From Corynebacterium diphtheriae (GTDB taxonomy: Bacteria > Actinomycetota > Actinomycetes > Mycobacteriales > Mycobacteriaceae): DNA of 64,000 nt. The stretch covers positions 1,178,001 through 1,242,000 of the forward strand of contig NZ_LN831026.1 in assembly GCF_001457455.1 (NCBI RefSeq). Reading direction: 5' to 3'. The position numbers and the translations under genes are program-made. How positions within the stretch are numbered: position 1 is the stretch's first letter; each line of letters begins with the position of its first letter. Shown one piece after another: positions 9,258-18,183 of this stretch. Under the pieces are notes generated by a model, which had not been told where the DNA came from, ran no database searches, and saw nothing but the letters and a program-made list of their open reading frames with translations.

Positions 9258-9689
9258 ATGAGCGACAACACCGGTGCTCCCGACGTTCAGGTCGAGACCA
9301 CTTCCGTTTTCCGTGCAGATTTACTCAAGGAAATGGAATCGGGGGCAGGGGCAGCTACAGCATCAGGAAGTGATGTGACTCCACCTGCAGGTGCAGGCAT
9401 GCTGGTCGTCAAGCGTGGGCCCAATGCCGGCGCTCGTTTCTTGCTCGACCGTCCAACAACAACAGCTGGTCGCCATCCTGAAAGTGACATTTTCTTGGAT
9501 GATGTCACAGTGTCTCGCCGTCACGCTGAATTCCGACGTCAAGACGGATCATTTGAGGTCGTTGACGTCGGAAGCCTCAACGGCACCTACGTTAATCGTG
9601 AGCCACGTAACTCTGAAGTACTTTCCAGTGGTGATGAAGTGCAGATTGGTAAGTTCCGTTTGGTCTTCATTGAGGGGCCTCGCGCGTAG
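9258..9689 (+). CDS. odhI: OdhI (GarA-type) FHA-domain inhibitor of 2-oxoglutarate dehydrogenase
   Basis: A 143-residue protein. Near the N terminus is VETTSVFRADLL, whose tandem threonines are the known sites of serine/threonine kinases (PknG and PknA/B/L) in C. glutamicum OdhI and mycobacterial GarA. Residues 50-140 are a forkhead-associated domain (AGRHPESDIFLDD, SRRHAEF, SLNGTYVN). Unphosphorylated OdhI binds OdhA and blocks the 2-oxoglutarate dehydrogenase complex, diverting carbon to glutamate. Phosphorylation makes the tail fold onto its own FHA domain and releases the enzyme. The start has a clear GGAGG ribosome-binding site. Confidence 0.97.
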   Translation: MSDNTGAPDVQVETTSVFRADLLKEMESGAGAATASGSDVTPPAGAGMLVVKRGPNAGARFLLDRPTTTAGRHPESDIFLDDVTVSRRHAEFRRQDGSFEVVDVGSLNGTYVNREPRNSEVLSSGDEVQIGKFRLVFIEGPRA

Positions 9690-9766
9690 GCATTAAATCC
9701 TGCTGCTTTCAGATTATCCCGTGACATTAGCCGCATACGTCATCGAAAGAAACGATTCACAAAATT

Positions 9767-10537
9767 ATGAGTGCACTTCCGCAACGAAATGATTCAGGTT
9801 CGGCTGGTTCTTACCAGCCTAGGCCGCAGTCATCGTCGCTGTCTTCGTCGAAAAAGACGATGTCGATTGGTGTCGTGCTCGCAAAAATCACTGCGGAATT
9901 TCCTGATGTCACGGTGTCGAAAATTCGTTACCTCGAGTCCGAAGGGCTAATTACTCCCCAGCGCACTTCAACCGGATATCGTCGATTTACCCAAGATGAT
10001 GTCGAACGGTTGCGCTACATCCTCGTTACACAGCGGGATAACTATTTGCCGCTTAAGGTTATTAGGGAGCAACTTGAGGCAATGGATTCTGGCGCGGTCA
10101 CGCCTATTTCGCGTGGCAGTGACAATGCCCCTCTCATTAGCCCAGAGTCATTCCGCACTTCGGTGGTCACTAGGCTTTCCGATAGCGATGTTGCGGCGAG
10201 AGCCCAAGTTTCCGAATCCGAAGTAAGTGAACTTGCCGAAGCGGGATTGATTAGACCGGATTCTTCAGGTTTCTTTACCGCGGATGATGTACAAGTGGTA
10301 TCGGTCGCGGTGCAGCTGAAGGAATTTGGTTTCGATGTTAGGCACCTCAAGTCATTGCGTAATCTTGCTTCGCGCCATGCCGATTTAATTTCTCGCGCTA
10401 CAACGCCTGTCGCTCGTTCTCAAAGTGAGAGCGCGCGTCAACGTGCAGAAGAAATGTCACAGCAACTTAGCGCATTGGTAGTATCATTGAATGCTACGAT
10501 GCTGCGTTCGATGTTGCGCGATGAGCTGAACCGTTAA
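9767..10537 (+). CDS. ftsR: MerR-family regulator FtsR
   Basis: A 256-residue regulator with an unstructured Ser-rich N terminus (about 30 residues), then a MerR winged helix (MSIGVVLAKITAEFPDVTVS, IRYLESEGLITPQRTSTGYRRF, DVERLRYIL) and a C-terminal second helix-turn-helix-like segment and coiled coil. The position after odhI and before the nuclease-domain gene matches C. glutamicum ftsR, reported to control ftsZ expression and cell shape, and mycobacterial Rv1828. It begins 77 bases after odhI, so it may be co-transcribed with odhI or have its own promoter. Confidence 0.9.
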   Translation: MSALPQRNDSGSAGSYQPRPQSSSLSSSKKTMSIGVVLAKITAEFPDVTVSKIRYLESEGLITPQRTSTGYRRFTQDDVERLRYILVTQRDNYLPLKVIREQLEAMDSGAVTPISRGSDNAPLISPESFRTSVVTRLSDSDVAARAQVSESEVSELAEAGLIRPDSSGFFTADDVQVVSVAVQLKEFGFDVRHLKSLRNLASRHADLISRATTPVARSQSESARQRAEEMSQQLSALVVSLNATMLRSMLRDELNR

Positions 10538-10559
10538 ACTTTTGGGGAGAAATTAATTT

Positions 10560-11147
10560 ATGGCTTTTCGCCAAGTTGAATATAAAGGCGTCCATTTTTT
10601 CCCACCAGAAGATGATGCTTGTTTAGTTTTCTCCTGGTCAGAACGGCGCCGAATTCTTCCCATTTGGGTTGATGTTGAAGAAGGCATCAGACTTTCAGAG
10701 CGAAGTGAGCATGGAGCTCCTCGTAGGCCGTTGGCACACGATGTGCTCATTGAAACCATTAACCGTATGGGGGGTAGCGTCGAGGCAATCCGTGTAGTGA
10801 GTTACTACGAAGGTGTCTTTATCTGTTCATTAGTGCTTGATAATCAAGAAGAAATTGATTGTCGACCAAGTGATGCGATTGCGATTTCAGAATTGATTGG
10901 CGTTGCAATCTCTGTAGATGATGAAGTCCTTAACCAAGCTAGCGTTTTCGTTCCTGAATCCGATATGGAAGCCTATTTAGGATTTGTTTTTCCTAAAGAT
11001 GTTCATGATGAACTAGATTCGGATCCCACCAAATCTCAAGCAGATGCAGATTTTTCCAACCTTATGGAAAGTCTTGGTGTAAGTGAGCAGGATCTTTTGG
11101 GATCGGATGACTTTGGGGACGATTCTTTTGATCTGGGGGATAGCTAA
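10560..11147 (+). CDS. Bifunctional nuclease (BFN/DUF151) domain protein
   Basis: A 195-residue protein whose N-terminal 135 residues form the DUF151/BFN domain (ILPIWVDVEEGI, LIETINRMGG, IDCRPSDAIAISEL). The tail is acidic, rich in Asp and Ser. The ortholog in mycobacteria is Rv1829, between the two MerR genes as here. Family members have been assigned nuclease activity in plants and related forms in bacteria, but the role in actinobacteria is unclear. The start is 22 bases after ftsR with GGGGAGAAATT upstream, so the two are probably one transcript. Confidence 0.88.
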   Translation: MAFRQVEYKGVHFFPPEDDACLVFSWSERRRILPIWVDVEEGIRLSERSEHGAPRRPLAHDVLIETINRMGGSVEAIRVVSYYEGVFICSLVLDNQEEIDCRPSDAIAISELIGVAISVDDEVLNQASVFVPESDMEAYLGFVFPKDVHDELDSDPTKSQADADFSNLMESLGVSEQDLLGSDDFGDDSFDLGDS

Positions 11148-11165
11148 AGCTTCGGCAAATGTCTA

Positions 11166-11188
11166 AACTTCAACTTGAGGTTGAGGTT
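11166..11188. promoter_or_regulatory. MerR-type operator upstream of the second MerR gene
   Basis: AACTTCAAC and GTTGAGGTT flank TTGAG, giving a dyad with one mismatch per 9-bp arm. A TTGAGG direct repeat overlaps it. The A/T-poor centre and arm spacing resemble operators of MerR proteins. It lies about 110 bp before the MerR gene at 11299 and could be an autoregulatory site; this is inference. Confidence 0.45.
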
Positions 11189-11298
11189 TTGGGCGTGTCG
11201 CGCGTTTTCTATACGTTCGTGCTCTAACCTGTTGCTTAACAGCAATACCTACGGCCCAAGCTCGATGCGAAGCCAGAGATCGCAGGGGAGACAACCTG

Positions 11299-11859
11299 AT
11301 GGAAGAAATGCGCGACAACGATGTCCCAGTGCAACAAGCACTTTTTGATATGGGACCCGATGAAGAAGTCGGCTATCGTGTTCCTATTGCATGCCAAGTG
11401 GCGGGAATTACGTATCGTCAATTGGATTATTGGGCTCGTACTAAATTAGTAGAACCGACAATTCGCACTGCACGAGGATCGGGATCTCAACGGCTGTACT
11501 CTTTTAAAGACATTCTGGTGTTGAAGATTGTCAAGCGACTTCTGGATACTGGAATTTCCCTGCAAAACATTCGTCTCGCTGTAGACAAATTGCGTAATCG
11601 TGGAGTGGATGATTTGGCGGAAATTACGCTTGTTTCGGATGGTACTACGGTGTATGAGTGCCGTTCGAATGAAGAGGTAATTGATCTCCTCGGCGGTGGT
11701 CAAGGTGTGTTTGGGATCGCAGTACCTGGAATTGTTCGAGAGCTTACCGGAACTATTTCTTCATTCCCTTCAGAAAAGATCAGCGATTTTTTGTCCAATA
11801 GCCCAGCTGCGGGCGGAATAGATGAGTTAGCAGCACGTCGCCTTCGGAAGACGTCGTAA
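11299..11859 (+). CDS. MerR-family regulator, ResR/Rv1830-like
   Basis: A 186-residue protein with a MerR helix-turn-helix (VGYRVPIACQVAGITYRQLDYW, then RTARGSGSQRLYSFKDILVL) and a dimerising helix region. It lacks cysteines suited to metal sensing. By position after the BFN gene it corresponds to mycobacterial Rv1830, called ResR/McdR, which affects growth and division. ATG at 11299 has AGGGGAGACAACCTG upstream; a second ATG lies 12 bases on. It ends at a perfect bidirectional terminator. Confidence 0.87.
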   Translation: MEEMRDNDVPVQQALFDMGPDEEVGYRVPIACQVAGITYRQLDYWARTKLVEPTIRTARGSGSQRLYSFKDILVLKIVKRLLDTGISLQNIRLAVDKLRNRGVDDLAEITLVSDGTTVYECRSNEEVIDLLGGGQGVFGIAVPGIVRELTGTISSFPSEKISDFLSNSPAAGGIDELAARRLRKTS

Positions 11860-11876
11860 CGCGTTGATACGCAAAA

Positions 11877-11923
11877 GCGCCCTCGTTTCTATCATTTTCT
11901 CTGGCCGATAGAAACGAGGGCGC
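11877..11923. terminator. Bidirectional terminator, 17-bp perfect arms
   Basis: GCGCCCTCGTTTCTATC (11877-11893) and its exact complement (11907-11923) lie between the convergent MerR and VWA genes. A-rich sequence before and T-containing sequence after allow termination from either side. Confidence 0.9.
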
Positions 11924-11934
11924 ATCCATTATGG

Positions 11935-13347
11935 TTACTTCGTTGTGGAAGCAATAGCTCTATCTAGTTCTGCCGCCGATGTTGCGTGCACGTAGCTGCC
12001 ATTGGTGTCTTTTGCAGCTTGCGCGATGTTCGTATCATCTTGTCCATCGCCGATTTGAATCGCATGAAGTGAAACGTGAGATTCTTGAGCTTTTCTGACT
12101 GATTCAGCTAATCCGGTGAATGAGTCATTTGTTCCTGTGAACACAATGACCACGCTTGTATTTCCAGCATGCTGTGCATGCTCTACAGCATAATTTAAGG
12201 CTGCTGATGTTGCCGCAAGAGTCTGTGGTTGCCCGCCAGTTCCAAAATTTCCGAGGACATCTTTGACTTGGCGAGCAGCGTCAAGGGTATCGAAATTAAG
12301 GTTCGACCGCCAGCCTTGGGTAATTCCAGGAGTCAGTGGGGAAGAATAATTCCACAGTCCTATGGCTTTACCGCGTTCTTCTTGCTTTTGGGCAAGATTA
12401 ATGAGCCCATGTGATGCTGCATCGAACCAACGGATTCCATCTGTGCTCACACCATTGATGTACTCTGAGGTATCGAGAAGCATCAGGATATCTCTAGGAC
12501 TCTGATTGGATTGTGAATCTACAGCTGGTGAACTATCAGTGAGTGAAGCCAAAATTTCTGCTGCAGTTGCGACCTCTTGTGACAATTTTTGTGGTTTTTG
12601 AGCATCAGGTGTGTTTGCCGCAATTGCTGTACCAAAGTCTGCTCCTGCCCGAACAACTTCCTCATTAACCGAATCGGTAGGGTTTAGAGCTACTGCGCGT
12701 AGCGGTTTCGACAGGTTTTGAATTTCTTCAAATGAATATCCTTGCGGAGTTTCAGATTTCGACACGACAATCTTTGGCGCTGATTGAGCGACAGCAGAAT
12801 CAATTGTTGTTTCACTAAAATCACGTAGCATTTTGGTCGCAGCAGAAGCATCATTATTGTGGGTAAAAGCAGCAACGAGCGCTGAAGACACTGCATCGGA
12901 CTTCACCGGGTAGGTAACGGGCGCATCTTCTGTGGCATCTTCACGACGAGCTATCCCCACTTGGTCAGTTGCGACTGTCGGCCATTCTAAAGTTGCCGGT
13001 GACCGTTTTTCTGCTGACAACACTTGGTTGACCTGATGATCACTTTCGTCGCTAAGGTAAACCCCAGCATGAGCGACAGAATCGGTTAGTTCAGCACGAA
13101 CACAGTAGTCGCGAGTGACCCGCCCTGAAGAGTTGTAGGCATCGATAATTTGGCTTGCTACCTCCTTGTTATTGGTCGCAATAGGAAGCGTTAAGTTCCC
13201 ATTGATACAGGAGGATTTTGCAGAGTCTTCTCGTTTTGCCTGGGTCCACAAGAAAACACCAGCGGCTACCAGTACGATGACGATCGCTATCGCGATCACA
13301 CTGGGCGAAAGTCGATAGTTGTTTTTCCCGTCCGAATGCTTAGCCAT
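11935..13347 (-). CDS. Membrane-anchored VWA-domain protein with degenerate MIDAS
   Basis: A 470-residue protein with a single N-terminal membrane segment (about residues 15-34) and a long extracellular part. Residues 45-270 look like an extracellular solute-binding fold. Residues 285-465 are a von Willebrand A domain (DILMLLDTSEYI ... SVVIVFTGTNDS). The metal-binding DxSxS motif reads DTSEY and the usual TDG reads TGT, so the metal site is probably altered. No transporter gene is adjacent. Function is unknown; surface protein interaction is the usual role of such domains. Confidence 0.8.
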   Translation of the reverse strand: MAKHSDGKNNYRLSPSVIAIAIVIVLVAAGVFLWTQAKREDSAKSSCINGNLTLPIATNNKEVASQIIDAYNSSGRVTRDYCVRAELTDSVAHAGVYLSDESDHQVNQVLSAEKRSPATLEWPTVATDQVGIARREDATEDAPVTYPVKSDAVSSALVAAFTHNNDASAATKMLRDFSETTIDSAVAQSAPKIVVSKSETPQGYSFEEIQNLSKPLRAVALNPTDSVNEEVVRAGADFGTAIAANTPDAQKPQKLSQEVATAAEILASLTDSSPAVDSQSNQSPRDILMLLDTSEYINGVSTDGIRWFDAASHGLINLAQKQEERGKAIGLWNYSSPLTPGITQGWRSNLNFDTLDAARQVKDVLGNFGTGGQPQTLAATSAALNYAVEHAQHAGNTSVVIVFTGTNDSFTGLAESVRKAQESHVSLHAIQIGDGQDDTNIAQAAKDTNGSYVHATSAAELDRAIASTTK

Positions 13348-13378
13348 AATTGGCGCCTTTCTGGAATTGGAAATAGAT

Positions 13379-14257
13379 CTAGGAGGTAAGTGTAAACCGG
13401 TCGATTCGCTCTAGCTCTGCGACAAGCCGTTGACGTAGCAGCTGACCACGCTCAGACAGTTCACGTTGACGGCGAACATACTCGGCTTTACCCTCGGCTG
13501 TTTCGATTGGGACGATTCCCAAGCCATAATCGGTGCAGTCGTATGGAGAAGCTTCCATATCTAACACTCGACAGTCCCAAGCGAGCTCAAAGGTATCAAG
13601 CCAGAGATCACCTGGGATAAGTGGGCCAAGTTTGGCAGACCATTTGTAGAGGTCCATCATGGCGTGTAAACAGCCTGGTTGTTCACAGGATGGTTGGTTT
13701 TCGCGTGTGAGTACCTGAAAGTTGAGAGGCACGGCAGGCTCGGTGAAAAACCGGAATGCATCAAAGTGCGTGCATCTTATGTTGTGGGATTCTACGACTT
13801 TGTTGCTGCCTTGCGCGCCTAGCCGCAATGGGAGAGTGTGTCGAGGCTGAGAGGTTTGATAAACCATAGCCCATTCGTGGAGCCCAAAACAGTCAAAATG
13901 AGTTGGGTTAAGTTGCGTTTGTTTCAACAGATTAGATACGTAGTGAAGCGTTGAGCTTCGTTTCTTTTTGAGGGCTTCAACGTCGACTACGGTGACATCG
14001 TCAATGGTGGTGTAACCCTTCCAACGTGAATGTGGGGGATTTCCTTCGAGTCCTACACCGACACCAGGGTGCCATTTTTTCATGTGGGCAACGCGTACTG
14101 GATAGTATTCGAAAAGAAAATCATAGACGGGGTGACTAATACCCGCACGACGACGTTTCATGTGGTCAGCTGTAAGCCGATCTGCCCGAAGTTGGTGAGC
14201 AGATTCACGGTCATGCCATTGAGCTTCAGTGAGACGAATTAGATCAAAATTTCTCAT
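13379..14257 (-). CDS. Conserved actinobacterial protein of unknown function
   Basis: A 292-residue soluble protein with many conserved Cys/His/Trp clusters: RRRAGISHPVYDFLFEYYPVR, HFDCFGLHEWAM, IRCTHFDAFRFF, CEQPGCLHAMMDLYKW. Relatives in actinobacteria are commonly labelled 3-methyladenine DNA glycosylase, but I see no helix-hairpin-helix or other glycosylase hallmark, so I do not adopt that name. The Cys/His pattern suggests a metal site. The start ATG overlaps the stop of the upstream CBS-domain gene by 4 bases, so the three genes 16697 to 13379 are probably one operon. Confidence 0.72.
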   Translation of the reverse strand: MRNFDLIRLTEAQWHDRESAHQLRADRLTADHMKRRRAGISHPVYDFLFEYYPVRVAHMKKWHPGVGVGLEGNPPHSRWKGYTTIDDVTVVDVEALKKKRSSTLHYVSNLLKQTQLNPTHFDCFGLHEWAMVYQTSQPRHTLPLRLGAQGSNKVVESHNIRCTHFDAFRFFTEPAVPLNFQVLTRENQPSCEQPGCLHAMMDLYKWSAKLGPLIPGDLWLDTFELAWDCRVLDMEASPYDCTDYGLGIVPIETAEGKAEYVRRQRELSERGQLLRQRLVAELERIDRFTLTS

Positions 14258-15306
14258 GATTGTTCGTGTGTCCAGTCGGAGAAGGTTCCAACGTATTCCT
14301 CGATGAGATCCTCTAGGGTGATAACGCCTAGGAGGAGGCCGCGATCACGAACTTGGGCCATGTGCGCTGACTTGGAGTGCATCGATTGCAAGGCCTCATC
14401 CATAGTTCCAGCTGCATCAACGATGATTAATGGCCGGATCTCTGAGCGATGAATGATGGTGTCAGGACTGGAATGATCAAAACGATCCAGTACGTCCTTG
14501 ATGTGCACATAACCGAGATACGAGCCGTCTTTTCCTGTCACTGGAAAACGTGAAAACCCAGTTTCTGCAACAGCAGTTTCTAATTCTTGGAGAAGTGGTC
14601 CCCGCATTCCAAAGTTGAGGGAACGCACTTTGTTGAGAGGAATCATGACCTCTTGAAGAGACCTATCTTCAACTCGGAGTGCTTTATTCAACCGTGCATG
14701 TTCTTCTGCGTCGAGGTAGCCCTCTGATCGAGACTCGGAGAGCATGGTCACTAGCTGGTCTGGGTCTACGGCGGATTCAAGTTCGTCTTTTTGTTCAATC
14801 CCGACGGCGCGCAAACTTATACGAGCTAGCCAGTTCATTACTGCAATGATGGGCCTTGTCAAACGCATGAACCATAGCAGCGATGGAATCAGCCAAAGTG
14901 CAAGAGTTTCTGGCCCTGCAAGTGCAATATTTTTCGGAACCATTTCTCCGGCGAGAATATGAAGGAAAGTAATGATACCTAGTGCGATGATGAATGAAAC
15001 CGGGTGGAGCAGATGAGCAGGTAATCCAAGGGAATGGAATGGTTGCTCAATAAAATGTGCAATAGCTGGTTCGGCAACTTTGCCTAAAATTAGGGAACAT
15101 ATCGTAATACCAAATTGGCATGCCGCAAGCATGATAGAAAGATGCTCCATGGACAGCAAGACTTTTTGCGCCCGTGGCTGTCCTTGAGCTATCAGATTCT
15201 CAATTCGATCTTTGCGCGAAGAGACAAGTGCAAATTCGGATGCGACGAAATAAGCATTGGCAAGGAGCAAAAGAACAATCAGTAAAACGGTGCTACTGAG
15301 ACTCAT
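14254..15306 (-). CDS. CNNM/CorC-type membrane protein with CBS domains (paralog 2)
   Basis: A 350-residue protein with an N-terminal DUF21/CNNM transmembrane domain (residues 1-190, about four membrane segments) followed by a CBS pair (EVMIPLNKVRSLNF, GFSRFPVTGKDGSYLGYVHIKDVL, GVITLEDLIEEYVGTF). It lacks the C-terminal CorC_HlyC domain of its neighbour. Such proteins are linked to magnesium or other ion efflux; the hemolysin label is historical. The start overlaps the stop of the next paralog by 4 bases, indicating coupled translation and possibly a heterodimer. Confidence 0.88.
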   Translation of the reverse strand: MSLSSTVLLIVLLLLANAYFVASEFALVSSRKDRIENLIAQGQPRAQKVLLSMEHLSIMLAACQFGITICSLILGKVAEPAIAHFIEQPFHSLGLPAHLLHPVSFIIALGIITFLHILAGEMVPKNIALAGPETLALWLIPSLLWFMRLTRPIIAVMNWLARISLRAVGIEQKDELESAVDPDQLVTMLSESRSEGYLDAEEHARLNKALRVEDRSLQEVMIPLNKVRSLNFGMRGPLLQELETAVAETGFSRFPVTGKDGSYLGYVHIKDVLDRFDHSSPDTIIHRSEIRPLIIVDAAGTMDEALQSMHSKSAHMAQVRDRGLLLGVITLEDLIEEYVGTFSDWTHEQS

Positions 15307-16697
15307 GAATTCTGTTCCTTTTCATACTGGGGTACTTCATCATCTTGCAGCGGTGAAATAATTACCTTGTCTACTCTGCGATCTTCCATGGCGGAGACTT
15401 TAGCGAGCCAGCGGCAACTGTAACCGGATTCGAATTCAGCTAATGCTGGATTGTCACTTTCAGGTAGTAGTAGTTCGTCGTTAGTTTCAGGGATTCGTCC
15501 TAGGACTTGCATTACTAATCCACCGAGAGTCTCATAGGGGCCGTCTGGGGCGACGTATCCAATTGTTTTGGCAACTTCATCGATACGGGCTAGGCCGGAA
15601 ACTTCCCAACTATTGCCAAATTTGTTGAAATCACGTTCTGCGTCTGCATCGTCATGCTCGTCATAAACCTCACCGAGGATTTCTTCAACGACGTCTTCGA
15701 TTGTGATAAGGCCTGAAGTTCCACCGTATTCATCTGCAACGAGGATGATTTGGGATCCAGCAGAACGCACTGCATTGAGGACGGCATCACCATCTAGGCT
15801 TTCAGGGATAATGGGCACAGGGCGTGCTATTGAACTTAATGGAATTACGTGGCGCTGATCTTCAGGAACAGAAAATGCATCTTTAAAATGGACGACGCCG
15901 ATCGTATCGTCTAGGTCGCCACGAATGACTGGGAAGCGTGAGTGTCCTGTCTCTATTGCTAATGCGATGAGGTCAAGAACGGTGTCTTCTGCTGAGAGAA
16001 CTTCAACTGTAGACCGAGGAGTCATCAACTCACCGGCAGTTGTCTCACCAAATTTGAGTGAGCGGTCAAGAACAAGAGCTGTATTTTCATCAATATCGCC
16101 AGTTTCCGCAGAACTTTTGACGATGGCCGTGAGCTCTTGAGTGGAACGAGCTGTGGCGAGCTCATCGGCTGGCTCGATTCCCATTTTTCGTACTGCCCAG
16201 TTAGCCGAGTGATTTAAAAACTTGATAAAGCCCTTAAATACGGTATTGAAGGCATTAACTGGTCCGACGACGTGGCGCGCGGTACCCATAGGGTTTGTGA
16301 TTGCAACGTTTTTGGGCAGGAGTTCGCCAAACACCATTGACAAGAACGTTGCGATCATCAACGCCAACACTAAAGCGACAGCTACGCTTGTCGACGCTTC
16401 CAATCCCATCAATTCCAAAAGCGGTGTTAAAAACTTTGCAAGAACTGGTTCTGCTAGATAACCCGTTGCAAGGGTAGTGATGGTGATACCTAATTGGGCA
16501 CCAGACAAGACGAAGGAGAGATTTTGATAATCGCGTTGTACCGCCCGAGATTTTTTATCCCCACGCTCCTTTACTTCGGTTTCAATGGTTGAGCGCTCCA
16601 AACTGGTGAGCGCAAACTCAATGGCAACGAAAAGTCCTGTGCTGGCGGTGAGAAGCACAAAACCTAAGAGCGAGAGGATACTTAACAGAATGTCCAT
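15303..16697 (-). CDS. CNNM/CorC-type membrane protein with CBS pair and CorC_HlyC domain (paralog 1)
   Basis: A 464-residue protein with an N-terminal CNNM membrane domain (residues 1-200), tandem CBS repeats (LMTPRSTVEVLSA, GHSRFPVIRGDLDDTIGVVHFKD, GLITIEDVVEEILGEVYDEHD), and a C-terminal transporter-associated CorC_HlyC domain (NSWEVSGLARIDEVAKTIGY). It is the full-length partner of the shorter paralog directly downstream. The family is involved in divalent cation handling in the cytoplasmic membrane. Confidence 0.9.
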   Translation of the reverse strand: MDILLSILSLLGFVLLTASTGLFVAIEFALTSLERSTIETEVKERGDKKSRAVQRDYQNLSFVLSGAQLGITITTLATGYLAEPVLAKFLTPLLELMGLEASTSVAVALVLALMIATFLSMVFGELLPKNVAITNPMGTARHVVGPVNAFNTVFKGFIKFLNHSANWAVRKMGIEPADELATARSTQELTAIVKSSAETGDIDENTALVLDRSLKFGETTAGELMTPRSTVEVLSAEDTVLDLIALAIETGHSRFPVIRGDLDDTIGVVHFKDAFSVPEDQRHVIPLSSIARPVPIIPESLDGDAVLNAVRSAGSQIILVADEYGGTSGLITIEDVVEEILGEVYDEHDDADAERDFNKFGNSWEVSGLARIDEVAKTIGYVAPDGPYETLGGLVMQVLGRIPETNDELLLPESDNPALAEFESGYSCRWLAKVSAMEDRRVDKVIISPLQDDEVPQYEKEQNS

Positions 16698-16721
16698 CGT
16701 GAGAAATACTGGGTTAAAGAA

Positions 16722-18080
16722 TTAACTTCGACCCTTTTGACCATCTTTCTTCTTGTGCCCACCAAACGTTGCGATGGGACGTTTCTTTTTGGATTGCCGT
16801 GTACGGAATGAAGAAGATTTGCCGCGCTTGGGCTGATTTGCCTGTGCAGTTGTCTCTTGTTTCTTTCCGCGCTGTGAAGTTTTTTGCTGCGCACCGAATG
16901 GTTGCAACGCTTTGCCATTACGCTTGCGGGCCCCAGTAATATTCGTCAGCTCAGCTGAATCAGCATGCACATCGACGATAACAGGAGAGACTCCGGCTTT
17001 GCCGAGGAGCTTGTCTACTTCCTCACGTTGGTTATCCATGACAAGTGTGACAACTTTACCGACTGTCCCGGCGCGGGCGGTTCTGCCTGCCCTATGCACG
17101 TAAGCTTTGTGCGCAGCTGGGGGATCTACGTGAACTACTAGATCGACATCGTCAATATCGATTCCTCGGGCTGCGATATCAGTGGCAACAAGCACTGGAA
17201 CGCTGCCGTCCGCGAAACCAACTAGGGCGGCAGCGCGTGTGTTGTGTCCTTTATCGCCATGTAAACCAGCTGCGTTTATACCAATGCGGCGAAGTTTCTT
17301 TACTTGGCGATCAACACCATGTTTCGTGCGCATGAACATGATTGTTTTGCCGTCGCGACCAGCAATTTTTTCTACTATAGAATTTCGTGCTTCTCTGTCG
17401 CCCACATGGAATCGGTAGTGCGACATAGTCTCTACGGTTGCTTTTACTGCGGTGGTCGAGTGAGTTACTGGATCCGACATGAAACGATCGACCAGTTTAT
17501 TCACGTCTCCATCGAGTGTTGCTGAGAAAAACAATCGCTGAGCAGTCTTCGGGGTAAGTTCCAGTAGCTTGGTTACCTGTGGTAGAAAGCCCATGTCTGC
17601 CATCTGATCGGCTTCATCAAGCGTAGAGATCTCTACCTCAGATAGGGAAAGTTTTCCTTGATTAATCAGATCTTGGGCGCGTCCTGGAGTTGCTACCAGA
17701 ATGTCGACTGGAGAGGCTAGTGATGTGATGTGTCGCTTGATGCTGACGCCGCCTACTACCTCGAGGACACGTAAGCCCATAGCAGAAGCAGGTTCTTCCA
17801 AACGTTCGCGAACTTGGGCGGCGAGCTCACGGGTAGGAACTAAGATGAGTCCGCGTGGTTTACCAGGCTTTGACACTCCAGATTCTTGCAGTCGAGTAAT
17901 CATGGGTAGGCCGAAAGTAAAAGTTTTACCTGAGCCTGTGGGACCTCGTCCGAGAATATCTCGTCCGCTTATCGCATCGGGAATAGCCGCCTCTTGAATA
18001 GGGAACGGATTAACAATGCCTAGGCGGGATAGAACCTGGACGATACCACTAGGAAGTCCGAGGTCGAGAAAAGAAGTCAT
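16722..18080 (-). CDS. DEAD-box RNA helicase, RhlE-like
   Basis: A 452-residue helicase with the Q motif region (NPFPIQEAAIPDAI), motif I GPTGSGKT, PTRELAAQ, motif II LDEADQMADMGF, SAT in FFSATLDGD, ATDIAARGIDI and motif VI HRAGRTARAG. The last 80 residues are a Lys/Arg-rich tail suited to RNA binding. It is a likely RNA chaperone in ribosome assembly or mRNA decay. It lies 24 bases upstream of the CNNM genes on the same strand. Confidence 0.92.
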   Translation of the reverse strand: MTSFLDLGLPSGIVQVLSRLGIVNPFPIQEAAIPDAISGRDILGRGPTGSGKTFTFGLPMITRLQESGVSKPGKPRGLILVPTRELAAQVRERLEEPASAMGLRVLEVVGGVSIKRHITSLASPVDILVATPGRAQDLINQGKLSLSEVEISTLDEADQMADMGFLPQVTKLLELTPKTAQRLFFSATLDGDVNKLVDRFMSDPVTHSTTAVKATVETMSHYRFHVGDREARNSIVEKIAGRDGKTIMFMRTKHGVDRQVKKLRRIGINAAGLHGDKGHNTRAAALVGFADGSVPVLVATDIAARGIDIDDVDLVVHVDPPAAHKAYVHRAGRTARAGTVGKVVTLVMDNQREEVDKLLGKAGVSPVIVDVHADSAELTNITGARKRNGKALQPFGAQQKTSQRGKKQETTAQANQPKRGKSSSFRTRQSKKKRPIATFGGHKKKDGQKGRS

Positions 18081-18116
18081 TGGGAAAATTCTACTGCAAT
18101 CTGCGTGAAAAAACAG

Positions 18117-18148
18117 ACAGGCTGGGTGAAAATGCCCAGCCTGTTTTC
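18117..18148 (-). terminator. Terminator of gnd
   Basis: A 10-bp stem (ACAGGCTGGG / CCCAGCCTGT, arms 18117-18126 and 18135-18144) is followed on the minus strand by a T run. It lies just downstream of gnd. Confidence 0.85.
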
Positions 18149-18183
18149 TAAAATAAAGGAGAATGTTTCTTCGAGAAGAAGCG

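Noticed and set aside
11935..13347. VWA protein as a CobT/ChlD-like chelatase subunit for CobN
   Set aside because: It has a membrane anchor and an extracellular solute-binding-like part, and lies 20 kb away with no AAA+ partner.
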